Origin: JAYZDP01 sp036337765
Lineage (GTDB): Bacteria > Acidobacteriota > Thermoanaerobaculia > Multivoradales > Multivoraceae
Length of the DNA: 50,501 bases
Reading direction: 5' to 3'
Assembly (NCBI GenBank): GCA_036337765.1
Contig: JAYZDP010000158.1
Coordinates: 1 to 50,501 of the forward strand
The notes beneath the pieces are model-generated. The model worked only from the letters and a program-made list of their open reading frames with translations, did no database searches and was not told the DNA's origin. This document shows positions 25,326 through 32,807 of the stretch, one piece after another. Each line of letters begins with the position of its first letter. The stretch's first letter is position 1. The translations under genes and the position numbers were made by a program.

Positions 25326-26837
25326 CTGTCGAGAGTCCCGACGTTCACGGCACTCGTGGCACTGATGGTCGCGTCAGGCTGTGGAGAGACGGAGGCGCCC
25401 GAGCTACAGGTCATCTTGGTGCTCGACGGACTGCGCCCCGACTACGTCACCGCAGAGCTCATGCCACGCCTTGACGCGCTGGCACGGAACGGCATCCGAT
25501 TCACTCGACACCACTCAGTCTTCCCCACCGTCACGCGGGTCAATGCGGCCTCGATCGCGACCGGCAGCTACCCCTCGCGCCACGGTCTGATGGGCAACAC
25601 CGTGTACTTCCCGTCGGTCGATCCGGACGAGGGACTGCGCACGTCGTCGCTCGCGAAGCTTCGCCGTATCGAAGCAGCCGGAGAGGACCTCGTGACCGCC
25701 CCAAGCTTGGGAGAGGCCTTCGCCGACGCCGGGAAACGGGTTCTTGCCGTCAGCTCGGGCTCGAAGGGATCGGCGTACCTGCTGAATCACACGCTGAGCG
25801 GCGGGGCGATCCTGCACTCCGAGTACGCCCTGCCCGCGGCCCTCGAGGGAGTCGTTGACGATCGCGTGGGACCGGCACCTCCGCCCGCGGAGCCGAACGC
25901 TGGCCGCAATCGCCACGCCATCGACATGCTGTTCGAAGTCGGCCTCCCCGAGGTCGAGCCCGACCTGGTCCTGCTGTGGCTTTCCGACCCCGATCACACC
26001 GCCCACGAGCACGGTATCGGCTCGCCCGAGGCGACCGAAGCGCTGCGACTCGTCGACGGCGAGGTCGGCAGGCTGGTCGACGGGCTCGATGCGCGCGGCT
26101 ACCGCTTCAACCTGTTTGTCACCTCCGATCACGGCTTTTCGACGCACCACGACAGCGTCGACCTCGACGATGTGCTCGAGCCGTTTGTCCGCTTCGACGA
26201 CGACGGCCATCCGGACCTGGTCCGGGCGGGCCACGGCATCTACGACCTGACCGAGGACGCACATCGGCAGAAAGCGATCGTCGAGGCGCTACAGAGAGCT
26301 CCGGGAGTCGGAGCGATCTTCACGCACGCCCACGACGACGACCGCCAGAGCGGAAGCGTCGCAGGCACGCTATCGATCGAGCTGGTTGAATGGGACCACC
26401 CGCGGTCGGCGCAGATCCTGGTGTCGCTGGACTGGCGTGACGCCGAGAACGAGCACGGCTGGCCAGGCACCAGCCACCAGGGCGGCACCGCGGGCCACGG
26501 CACGACGAGCCCCTGGGACATCCACAGCACGCTGGTCGCCTTTGGCTCCGACCTCCTCGAGGAGGTCGTGCTCGACCGCCACCCGACCTCCAACGTCGAC
26601 CTCGCACCGACCGTCAGCCACCTCGCCGGCGTTCTCTTTCCCCCAGCCGCGCACGGACGTGTGCTGGTGGAGGCGCTCGCTGGCTGGAGCAGTGAGGGCC
26701 CGGTCGACCGCGGCGATGAGCAGCTGACCATCTCGGGCCAGTTGGAAGACCTCAACTACTGGCTGTCGGCAAAGTTCTCGACGGTCGGCGAGCACCGCTA
26801 TCTCGACTCGACCCAAGTCAGCCGCGCAGCGCGCTAA
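25326..26837 (+). CDS. Alkaline-phosphatase superfamily lipoprotein (nucleotide pyrophosphatase/phosphodiesterase type)
   Basis: About 503 residues. The metal site reads in order 'ILVLDGLRPDY', the nucleophile Thr in 'FPTVTRVN', 'LSDPDHTAHEHG', 'TSDHGFS' and 'GHGTTSPWD', as in NPP/PglZ-like phosphodiesterases. The N terminus 'SRVPTFTALVALMVASGC' looks like a lipoprotein signal with Cys19, but no ATG, GTG or TTG lies before it in a useful place; I chose CTG 25326, while GTG 25356 would cut the signal. The frame is open far upstream but covers the divergent kinase gene. It is probably membrane-anchored and hydrolyses phosphate esters. Confidence 0.85.
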   Translation: MSRVPTFTALVALMVASGCGETEAPELQVILVLDGLRPDYVTAELMPRLDALARNGIRFTRHHSVFPTVTRVNAASIATGSYPSRHGLMGNTVYFPSVDPDEGLRTSSLAKLRRIEAAGEDLVTAPSLGEAFADAGKRVLAVSSGSKGSAYLLNHTLSGGAILHSEYALPAALEGVVDDRVGPAPPPAEPNAGRNRHAIDMLFEVGLPEVEPDLVLLWLSDPDHTAHEHGIGSPEATEALRLVDGEVGRLVDGLDARGYRFNLFVTSDHGFSTHHDSVDLDDVLEPFVRFDDDGHPDLVRAGHGIYDLTEDAHRQKAIVEALQRAPGVGAIFTHAHDDDRQSGSVAGTLSIELVEWDHPRSAQILVSLDWRDAENEHGWPGTSHQGGTAGHGTTSPWDIHSTLVAFGSDLLEEVVLDRHPTSNVDLAPTVSHLAGVLFPPAAHGRVLVEALAGWSSEGPVDRGDEQLTISGQLEDLNYWLSAKFSTVGEHRYLDSTQVSRAAR

Positions 26838-27310
26838 CGCGCTCTTTTCAGCTCGGCCCAGTGGCTCAGTGGTTTGCGCACACGCTGCGGCGTGTGATGC
26901 CCCATTGCCATCGCCGCGCCCTTGAGTACGTCGCCGCGCAGCTTGAGGTCGAGGGCCACGTCGTACGGGGTGCGCTGGACGTCGGGCGTCCCCAGCCGGC
27001 CCTGCGCGCGACCGTGCAGGAAGCCGTCCACGAACCGCGCGTTGTCAACAGGCGTCGGCTCCCCATCCCCGATGCGGGAGATCACCTCACCCTCGGACTG
27101 CAACTCGAGGGCGAAGGCTACGGGACCTAGATAGGTGTCGATCGCGCCGCGCCACGTCCCGACCAGCTCCGGCGGCGGTCGGAAAATGGGCGGCTCCGTC
27201 TCGTCGGTCTGCGGCTCGTCGAGCTCCGGTATCCGCCCCGGCAGCAGCTCCGCGAGGAGAGTCGCGAGGATGTCGCCGGCCGGCCAGATTGGCAGCTTAC
27301 CGCCGGGGCG
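26834..27310 (-). pseudogene. C-terminal remnant of a serine hydrolase (beta-lactamase family)
   Basis: Minus-strand coding that ends at 26834 reads 'KLPIWPAGDILATLLAELLPGRIPE', then a compact lipocalin-like domain ('ELVGTWRGAIDTYLGPVAFALEL', 'ISRIGDGEPTPVDNARF', 'YDVALDLKLRGDVLKGAAMAM'). This is the tail seen in some class C serine hydrolases. The catalytic domain that should precede it is absent: upstream of about 27310 the frame runs antisense to the linalool-dehydratase-like gene. No start codon suits a stand-alone domain, although a short functional gene cannot be excluded. It overlaps the convergent phosphatase by 4 bp. Confidence 0.55.
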
Positions 27311-27325
27311 GTAGAGTCGCGCTCG

Positions 27326-29023
27326 ATGTCCTCCTACCCTCAGCTGAACGATCGCACCCGTGGCTGGCTCCGTTTTCTCTGGCGCAAGTCCACCACCGCT
27401 GACGACTGGTCGATGGGCTCCGAGCCGCACCCCTGGTGGGACAGGTACTCGTCGCCGCCGATGCTCAACTTCCCGCGTTTCGACCTGTCGGAGTCGACCT
27501 ATGCGATCGCGCTCATGGCCGACGCAACTCCGGCCTGGCGAGAGGTCTACACCCAAATTCTCGACGAGCTGATCGAGCGTCACACCACGTTCTGGGCGGC
27601 AGTCGACTGGCTGACTTTCATCGGCAACGACCCCAACCGCGACAAGTATCCGGAGGCCTACCGCGGCAATCTGGTTCCAGCGCACCTCTGGGGCAACTAC
27701 GACGCGCCCGGATGGACCGCGAATGGCGTCGAGCCGTGGGGCCTCGACCCGGACCCGATCGGGGCCCAGGGCAACCTCTTCTTCCGCGGCTTCTTGAACC
27801 TCATGCTGGGCTTTCGCGGCTACGTCTCCAACGACGGCAAGTGGCACGAGCCGTGGCACATGACGGGGCTCGAGAACGAGCAGTTCGAGTGGACCCACCC
27901 CTGCGTCGCCAACCACCTCACGGATCAGATGTCGGCGCGGCCCGAAGGCGTGCACTGCGAGAACACGAAAATCTGGCCGTTCTGCATGACCGCGGCTGGC
28001 CTCGGCCTCTACATGTTCGACGCGCTCTACAACCAGGGCAGCCAATGGGCGTTTCACGAGTGGATCGAGTACGCCAAGAAGAACTACATGACGATCACCG
28101 GCGACGGGCGCCTGGAGACGATGGCGCTCTACTACGACCCGCTGATCGACCACGTGCACGACGGCGGCCCCGGCGGCGGCATGGGGGTGGCCTGGTACAT
28201 GCTCCCGCAGAACCGCCAGCTCGCCGAGCTGCTCTACACCGCCGCCGTTGAGACCTTGGGCTGGAACGATCCGTCGAAGCCGGTTGCGGGCCAGGGCCGA
28301 AGCCTGTCGATGGGCCTCGTCATGGCCCAGGAGATGGGCGATCAGATCACCGAGGTCCGTCTGCGCGACGCGGTCGAGAGCCGCTGCGAGCCGCGCTTTT
28401 TCGGCACCGACGAGGAGCACTTCGGCTGGTGGTTCCAGCTCGGTGAGGACTGGCCGCGCGGCCAGCTCAGCGCCTACACCATGCTCGCCGAGATCGGCAC
28501 CGAAGGCTCCTGGTGGCGGCTTTTCAACGAGCCGAACCTGTCGAAATTCGAGGAGCCCGAGGTGCAAGGAGTCGACTACCCCGTACTAGGGATCTCGCAG
28601 GCGTGGAATGACCTGGAGCACGGCCTCCTGAAGATCGAGACGTACGCCGCCACAAAGTCGCGACGCGGCGACAAGACGAGTTTCCGCGTCGAGCGTGTAC
28701 CGGACCCGGAGGCGGTCTTTATTCGCCTCGATGGCGAGCCCTACTTCGACTGGCGCCGCAACCCGGACGGAGCGATCGAGATCGACACCGACGTCGGCCG
28801 ACACTCGTTCCAGGTTCACACCGGCTATCGCGACCCCGACGCTCGCCGGCGCAGTGAAGCCGCGCGTCACGCAGGTCTCCTGTCGGACGACCGCACCGCC
28901 CGCACCGCCCGCACCGCGAGCATCTCTGCGGGTGGCGGAGCCGCGGCCGGAGCCATCCAGCAGGCGGCAGCAAGGGTCGCCGCCGGGGGCTCGACTTGCC
29001 CCTGCTGCTCCGCAGCGAGCTGA
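27326..29023 (+). CDS. Linalool dehydratase/isomerase-like (LinD fold) protein
   Basis: A 565-residue (alpha/alpha)6-barrel type protein. 'GFLNLMLGF', 'CENTKIWPFC', 'AAGLGLYMFDALYN' and 'MAQEMGD' match successive blocks of linalool dehydratase-isomerase (GHLNLMYG, CEPDNYFVQC, VAYLSLWVYDRLHG, LAREMGD). The two active-site cysteines keep their exact spacing, but the His before LNLM is Phe here. Residues after about 515 are low-complexity (RTARTART, GGGAAAGA, CPCC) and may be read-through after loss of the original stop. No signal peptide. The ribosome site before ATG 27326 is weak. A terpenoid or other alcohol dehydration is plausible, not shown. Confidence 0.75.
   Translation: MSSYPQLNDRTRGWLRFLWRKSTTADDWSMGSEPHPWWDRYSSPPMLNFPRFDLSESTYAIALMADATPAWREVYTQILDELIERHTTFWAAVDWLTFIGNDPNRDKYPEAYRGNLVPAHLWGNYDAPGWTANGVEPWGLDPDPIGAQGNLFFRGFLNLMLGFRGYVSNDGKWHEPWHMTGLENEQFEWTHPCVANHLTDQMSARPEGVHCENTKIWPFCMTAAGLGLYMFDALYNQGSQWAFHEWIEYAKKNYMTITGDGRLETMALYYDPLIDHVHDGGPGGGMGVAWYMLPQNRQLAELLYTAAVETLGWNDPSKPVAGQGRSLSMGLVMAQEMGDQITEVRLRDAVESRCEPRFFGTDEEHFGWWFQLGEDWPRGQLSAYTMLAEIGTEGSWWRLFNEPNLSKFEEPEVQGVDYPVLGISQAWNDLEHGLLKIETYAATKSRRGDKTSFRVERVPDPEAVFIRLDGEPYFDWRRNPDGAIEIDTDVGRHSFQVHTGYRDPDARRRSEAARHAGLLSDDRTARTARTASISAGGGAAAGAIQQAAARVAAGGSTCPCCSAAS
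28891..28917 (+). repeat. Three perfect tandem copies of a 9-bp unit
   Basis: CCGCACCGC occurs three times head to tail and encodes the Arg-Thr-Ala repeats near the C terminus of the LinD-like protein. It lies in the part that looks unlike the rest of the family. Confidence 0.9.
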
Positions 29024-29110
29024 TCCGAGTCGTGGCATCGACCTGCTACGATCCTCGTGTCATTGCAGCCATGCGCCGGCCGTAGCCCGGCCGTCGGTAA
29101 GGAGGTCTCC

Positions 29111-30415
29111 ATGTCCAGACCCGCCAAAACGACCCTCGCCGTCCTACTGGCGGCCACTCTCGCCGCCCCGGTGCTCGCGGCGGACGGTCCGACGTACTAC
29201 CGAGACGTTCTGCCGATCCTTCAACAGAGCTGCCAGACCTGCCATCGCGCAGCCGGCGACGATCTCTTCGGCATGGTGGCACCGATGTCCTTCGAGACCT
29301 ACGAAGACACGCGCCCATGGGCGAAGTCCATCGCGAAGCAGGTCGAGGCAGGCACCATGCCACCGTGGCACGCCTCGGAGAAGTTCCACGGCGTCTTCGA
29401 GAACGAGCGGACCCTCGATGAAACGGCGATCGCAACGCTCAAGCGGTGGGCCAAGACCGGTGCGGCTGCCGGCGATCCTGCCGATGCCCCTGCCCCTGTC
29501 ACCTTCCAGGGAACCGACGGCTGGGCGATCGGCGAGCCCGATCTGATCGTCACCTTCGACGAGCCTTTCTTGGTCAAGGACCATCTCAGCGACCACTACG
29601 AGAACATCTCGGTCACGCTGACGGAAGACGTCTTCCCGGAAGACCGCTACATCCAGTCGATGCAATTCAAGCCCGACAGTGAGGCTGTTCACCACATCGT
29701 GATGTTCGCGATGCAGCCCGGGGAACAGATGGGCCTCTCGGAGGACGCGGAGGCACAAGACCTGCCGGAGAACATGATCGGTGGCTTCGGCCCCGGCACG
29801 GACGCTTCGACCTTCCCGGAGGGCTACGGGCGCCTGTTGCGGAAGGGATCGACGATCATCTTCAACATGCATTACCACAAGGAAGCGGGGCCCGGCACCG
29901 CCGTTTGGGACCGCTCCGAGATCGCCTTCAAGTTCTCGGACAAGCCGGTGCGCCACAACGTCCTGTGGGCTGGCGCGCGCGGCCTCGACTTCGAGATCCC
30001 GGCGAACCACCCCGAATGGGCAGTGGGTACGTCGCGCATTTTCGAGCAGGACGTGACCCTGATGGCGCTCTTTCCCCACATGCACCTCCGGGGCGCCGCG
30101 GCGACCTACTGGGCGAACTACCCGAACGGCGAGCGCGAGATGCTCTTGGACGTGCCGAGCTTCGACTTCAACTGGCAGACCAACTACATCTTCAAAGAGC
30201 CGAAACAGCTGCCGGCGGGGACACGCGTCGACGTCAAGCTGGTCTACGACAACTCCCCTGAAAATGCGGCGAGGTCCGGCTTCAACTCGAACCGGGACGT
30301 GCAATGGGGAGGACCGACCACCGACGAGATGGCGGTCGGCTTCTTCGACTACACCCTGACCCAGCCGATCCCCGCCCACCCGGAGATCCCCTCTTCATCG
30401 GGCGGCGGCAAATGA
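29111..30415 (+). CDS. Secreted c-type heme plus copper type II monooxygenase-like protein
   Basis: A 434-residue protein with a signal peptide (MSRPAKTTLAVLLAATLAAPVLA), a c-heme motif C41-Q-T-C44-H45, then a two-domain copper fold. Candidate copper ligands are H194-H195 ('VHHIVMF'), H254-Y-H256 ('NMHYHKEAG') and H323-M-H325 ('FPHMHLRG'), the arrangement of peptidylglycine/dopamine beta-type monooxygenases. It is annotated in relatives as ascorbate-dependent monooxygenase-like. The ATG follows a perfect AAGGAGGT. Its TGA overlaps the ATG of the selenoprotein gene (ATGA), making it the first gene of a three-gene coupled operon. It is probably periplasmic; the substrate is unknown. Confidence 0.88.
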   Translation: MSRPAKTTLAVLLAATLAAPVLAADGPTYYRDVLPILQQSCQTCHRAAGDDLFGMVAPMSFETYEDTRPWAKSIAKQVEAGTMPPWHASEKFHGVFENERTLDETAIATLKRWAKTGAAAGDPADAPAPVTFQGTDGWAIGEPDLIVTFDEPFLVKDHLSDHYENISVTLTEDVFPEDRYIQSMQFKPDSEAVHHIVMFAMQPGEQMGLSEDAEAQDLPENMIGGFGPGTDASTFPEGYGRLLRKGSTIIFNMHYHKEAGPGTAVWDRSEIAFKFSDKPVRHNVLWAGARGLDFEIPANHPEWAVGTSRIFEQDVTLMALFPHMHLRGAAATYWANYPNGEREMLLDVPSFDFNWQTNYIFKEPKQLPAGTRVDVKLVYDNSPENAARSGFNSNRDVQWGGPTTDEMAVGFFDYTLTQPIPAHPEIPSSSGGGK

Positions 30416-30990
30416 TCGAGTTTCACGATCCCAGAGCTGAGCCCGGCGCCGCACCGGAGCCCTACGATCTCGGTGCGCACGTCGAGGGCCTGTGCATCGG
30501 CCTTCTCGCCAACGGCTTCCCCGACTCCGAGCGCTTCCTCGACCGCGTCGAGACGGCGTTGGTCGATCTCGAACCCTCGATCGAGGTCCAGCGTTTCAAC
30601 AAGGGCAACGCCTCGATCGTGGCCGGCGGCGAGCTCTTGGACGGCATCACCAAAGAGTGCCGGGCGGTGGTGACCGCCTACGGCCACTGAGGCAGCTGCA
30701 CCACCGGCACCGTGCGTGACGGCATCTCCTTCGCTCGCAGGCAGGTCCCGGCGGTTGCCCTCGTCACCGAGGACTTCTGGCCGCAGGGCAACTTCGTCGC
30801 CAAGGCTTTCGGCATGCCCGATGTACCGCGCGTCATGCTGCCGCATCCCGTCTCCGGAAGCGGGGACGCTGCGATGACCACGGTCGCCGCCGAGATCGCT
30901 CCTGCGATCCTGGCCGTGCTCGGCGGTGCCCTGAAGGGCGAGGTGCCGCTCGGCACTCCGATCCCAGCACTCGCGGAGTCGCCCGCATGA
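30412..30990 (+). CDS. UGSC family selenoprotein (in-frame UGA = selenocysteine 93)
   Basis: Reading from ATG 30412, the frame meets TGA at 30688-30690 and continues in the same frame to TGA 30988-30990, giving 192 residues with Sec93. The flanking sequence 'AYGH-U-GSCTTGTVRDGI' is the hallmark of the UGSC (seleno)protein family, first seen in marine metagenomes, whose other members have Cys at this place (CGSC). 'VPAVALVTEDF' and 'VMLPHP' downstream also fit the family. Both ends use 4-bp ATGA overlaps with neighbours, so the two halves are one gene, not two. The family is thought to be redox-active through the U/C-x2-C pair; no reaction is established to my knowledge. Ordinary gene callers will split or truncate it. 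Confidence 0.9.
30688..30722 (+). promoter_or_regulatory. UGA codon with candidate bacterial SECIS hairpin
   Basis: Starting 13 bases after the UGA, CCG (30704-30706) pairs with CGG (30720-30722); after one G-A mismatch, CAC (30708-30710) pairs with GTG (30716-30718), leaving the loop CGTGC (30711-30715). The apical loop holds Gs 22 and 24 bases from the UGA, within the range in which SelB-dependent bacterial elements place a loop G. The stem is short, so it needs folding and comparison. Confidence 0.5.
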
Positions 30991-32102
30991 GCCTCGCCGA
31001 GGCCGCCGCTCCAAGCGACGGCCTGCTGACTGCACAGGACGAGACCGAAGCCCTTGAACGGCTACACCGACTCGGTTGTACTGACGGCCTGCCGGTCGTC
31101 ATTCCAACTCCTGAGCGGGTGACGAGCCTGGTCATCGCCACCGGACTCGACGCGGGCCTCGAGCTCGGCGTGATGGGTCCCGGGGGCGGATCGGCCACCG
31201 TGGAGAAGCTCGCCGCGGCAGCGGTCATGGCCGGGTGTCTGGCGGAGCACATGCCGGTCTACATCGGTGCCGTCGAGGCGATCCTCGACGAGCGCTTTGA
31301 CTGCACGGAGATGCAGGCGACCACCTTCGGCAGCGCGCCCCTGATCCTCGTCAACGGCCCGGCACGCCACGCGTGCGGCCCGCTGGCGAGCGGATTCGGC
31401 GCACTGGGGCCCGGCAACCGGGCCAACGCCTCGATCGGGCGCGCCCTGCGGCTGGCGATGATCAATATCGGCGGCGGCCGGGCCGGCGAGTCGGACATGA
31501 CGCTGCTCGGTCACCCCGGAAAGTTCACCTACTGCCTCGCCGAAGACGAGGAGTCAAGTCCGTTCGAGCCGCTGCACGTCGCCCTAGGCTTCGAGGCCGA
31601 CGAGAGCGTCGCGACGGTGATCGGCGCCGAGGCGCCGACCTCGGCGATCTCGATCGTGGATGCCGACGACCCGGAGTCGGCGCCACGTCTGATGCGCTCG
31701 ATCGCCGCCTCGCTGACTCACCCCGGCACCAACAACGCCATCCTCCGCGGCGGCGCCGCAGTGGTGATCCTCAACCCCGACCACGCCCAGATCCTCGCCG
31801 ACTCGGGCTGGGACCGTCGACGGATCCAGGAAGAACTGGTCGATCTCTGCACTTACGCACCGAGCCATTACGCGCCCTACGTGTCGGCGAGCGCATCGCT
31901 GACCGGCCCGCTGGCGCCGAAGGGCGTGGGCGACGAGCGCACCATCGCCTGTTTCTCGTCGCCCGACGACCTGCTCGTGCTGGTGGCCGGCGGCGGCGGC
32001 CTTTACACGACGGTGATGTCGTCGTGGTGCGCAGGGCCGCATCGTAATCGGGCCGTCAGCGTCGCGCTGCGCCTCGGTGAAGCCTGCGAGATCCCGACCT
32101 GA
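30987..32102 (+). CDS. Conserved partner protein of the UGSC selenoprotein, function unknown
   Basis: A 371-residue cytoplasmic protein coupled to the selenoprotein by ATGA (30987-30990). Conserved-looking blocks are 'LGCTDGLPVVIPTPERV' (29-45), 'GPGGGSATVEKLAAAAVMAGCLAEHMPV' in the 64-91 region, 'FGPGNRANASIGRALRL'-like text at 140-156, 'GHPGKFTYCLAEDEESSPFEPLHV' around 175-198. Five cysteines (31, 84, 106, 130, 183) sit next to these blocks. I recognise the pattern of a family seen beside UGSC proteins but know no enzymatic name for it. The gene order implies the two act together, perhaps as subunits handling one substrate. Confidence 0.85.
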   Translation: MSLAEAAAPSDGLLTAQDETEALERLHRLGCTDGLPVVIPTPERVTSLVIATGLDAGLELGVMGPGGGSATVEKLAAAAVMAGCLAEHMPVYIGAVEAILDERFDCTEMQATTFGSAPLILVNGPARHACGPLASGFGALGPGNRANASIGRALRLAMINIGGGRAGESDMTLLGHPGKFTYCLAEDEESSPFEPLHVALGFEADESVATVIGAEAPTSAISIVDADDPESAPRLMRSIAASLTHPGTNNAILRGGAAVVILNPDHAQILADSGWDRRRIQEELVDLCTYAPSHYAPYVSASASLTGPLAPKGVGDERTIACFSSPDDLLVLVAGGGGLYTTVMSSWCAGPHRNRAVSVALRLGEACEIPT

Positions 32103-32137
32103 ATCCCCCGTCTGACCCAACGGGCCCGTTCTCGGCG

Positions 32138-32779
32138 TTGTCGGGATTCATCTTCGATATGGACGGCACGCTGACTGACTCGATCAGCCACTACTACCAG
32201 GTAGCGGTGGAGATTCTGGAGATGGCTGGAGCCCCGCCGGTCAGCCGCGAGCGGGTATGTGAGCTGATGGGGACCGGCGACCCGCAGATCGTCCGTAAAC
32301 TCTTCCCAGCCGACTTCCCCGATCTCGATGCCACCCTGGCCCGCATCGTGGCCGAGCGACGGCCCACATGGCGAGACGCGGCGCACGACCTGCAACCGCT
32401 GCCCGGGGCCGTCGAGCTGGTGCGGGACCTCGACCGGCGAGGCTACGCGTTGGGGATCGCCACGTCGTCCAACCGCGCTCTCCCCTACCTGGACCGATGG
32501 GGAATCCGATCCTTGTTTCGATCGATCGTCGGCCGCGAAGATGTCGAGAAGCGCAAACCCCACCCCGAGAGCGTCGGCCGCTGCCTGGCAGAGCTCGAGC
32601 TCACGCCGAGCGCAGCGGCCTACGTGGGCGACTCACCGATCGACGTCGAGGCAGGTCGCGCGGCTGGTGCGACCACCATTGCCGTCCTGAGCGGTACAAG
32701 CGCGCGATCGCAGCTGGAAGCCGCCGGCCCCGACCTCATCCTCGAGGGTGTCTCCGGAATTCGCACGATTCTCGAGTAG
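32138..32779 (+). CDS. HAD superfamily phosphatase (phosphoglycolate phosphatase/beta-PGM-like)
   Basis: A 213-residue HAD subfamily IA hydrolase: motif I 'FDMDGTLTDS' (6-15), motif II 'IATSSNRA' near 110, motif III Lys in 'EKRKPHPE' near 140, motif IV 'YVGDSPIDVEAGRAAG' near 167. It removes phosphate from a small metabolite. The start is taken as TTG 32138 because the next ATG lies inside motif I; there is no clear ribosome site. A start nearer the preceding stop (CTG 32099) is conceivable. Confidence 0.88.
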   Translation: MSGFIFDMDGTLTDSISHYYQVAVEILEMAGAPPVSRERVCELMGTGDPQIVRKLFPADFPDLDATLARIVAERRPTWRDAAHDLQPLPGAVELVRDLDRRGYALGIATSSNRALPYLDRWGIRSLFRSIVGREDVEKRKPHPESVGRCLAELELTPSAAAYVGDSPIDVEAGRAAGATTIAVLSGTSARSQLEAAGPDLILEGVSGIRTILE

Positions 32780-32807
32780 GCTCGACCGCTCGATCCGAGG
32801 AGGCAGT

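Noticed and set aside
26834..28567. A 577-codon minus-strand open frame
   Set aside because: Only its last part (to about 27310) resembles a protein; the rest is antisense to the LinD-like gene.
30304..30690. A separate short gene ending at TGA 30690 and another starting downstream
   Set aside because: Both parts are in one frame, match one protein family across the UGA, and are linked to neighbours by overlaps; a split is a gene-calling artefact of Sec.
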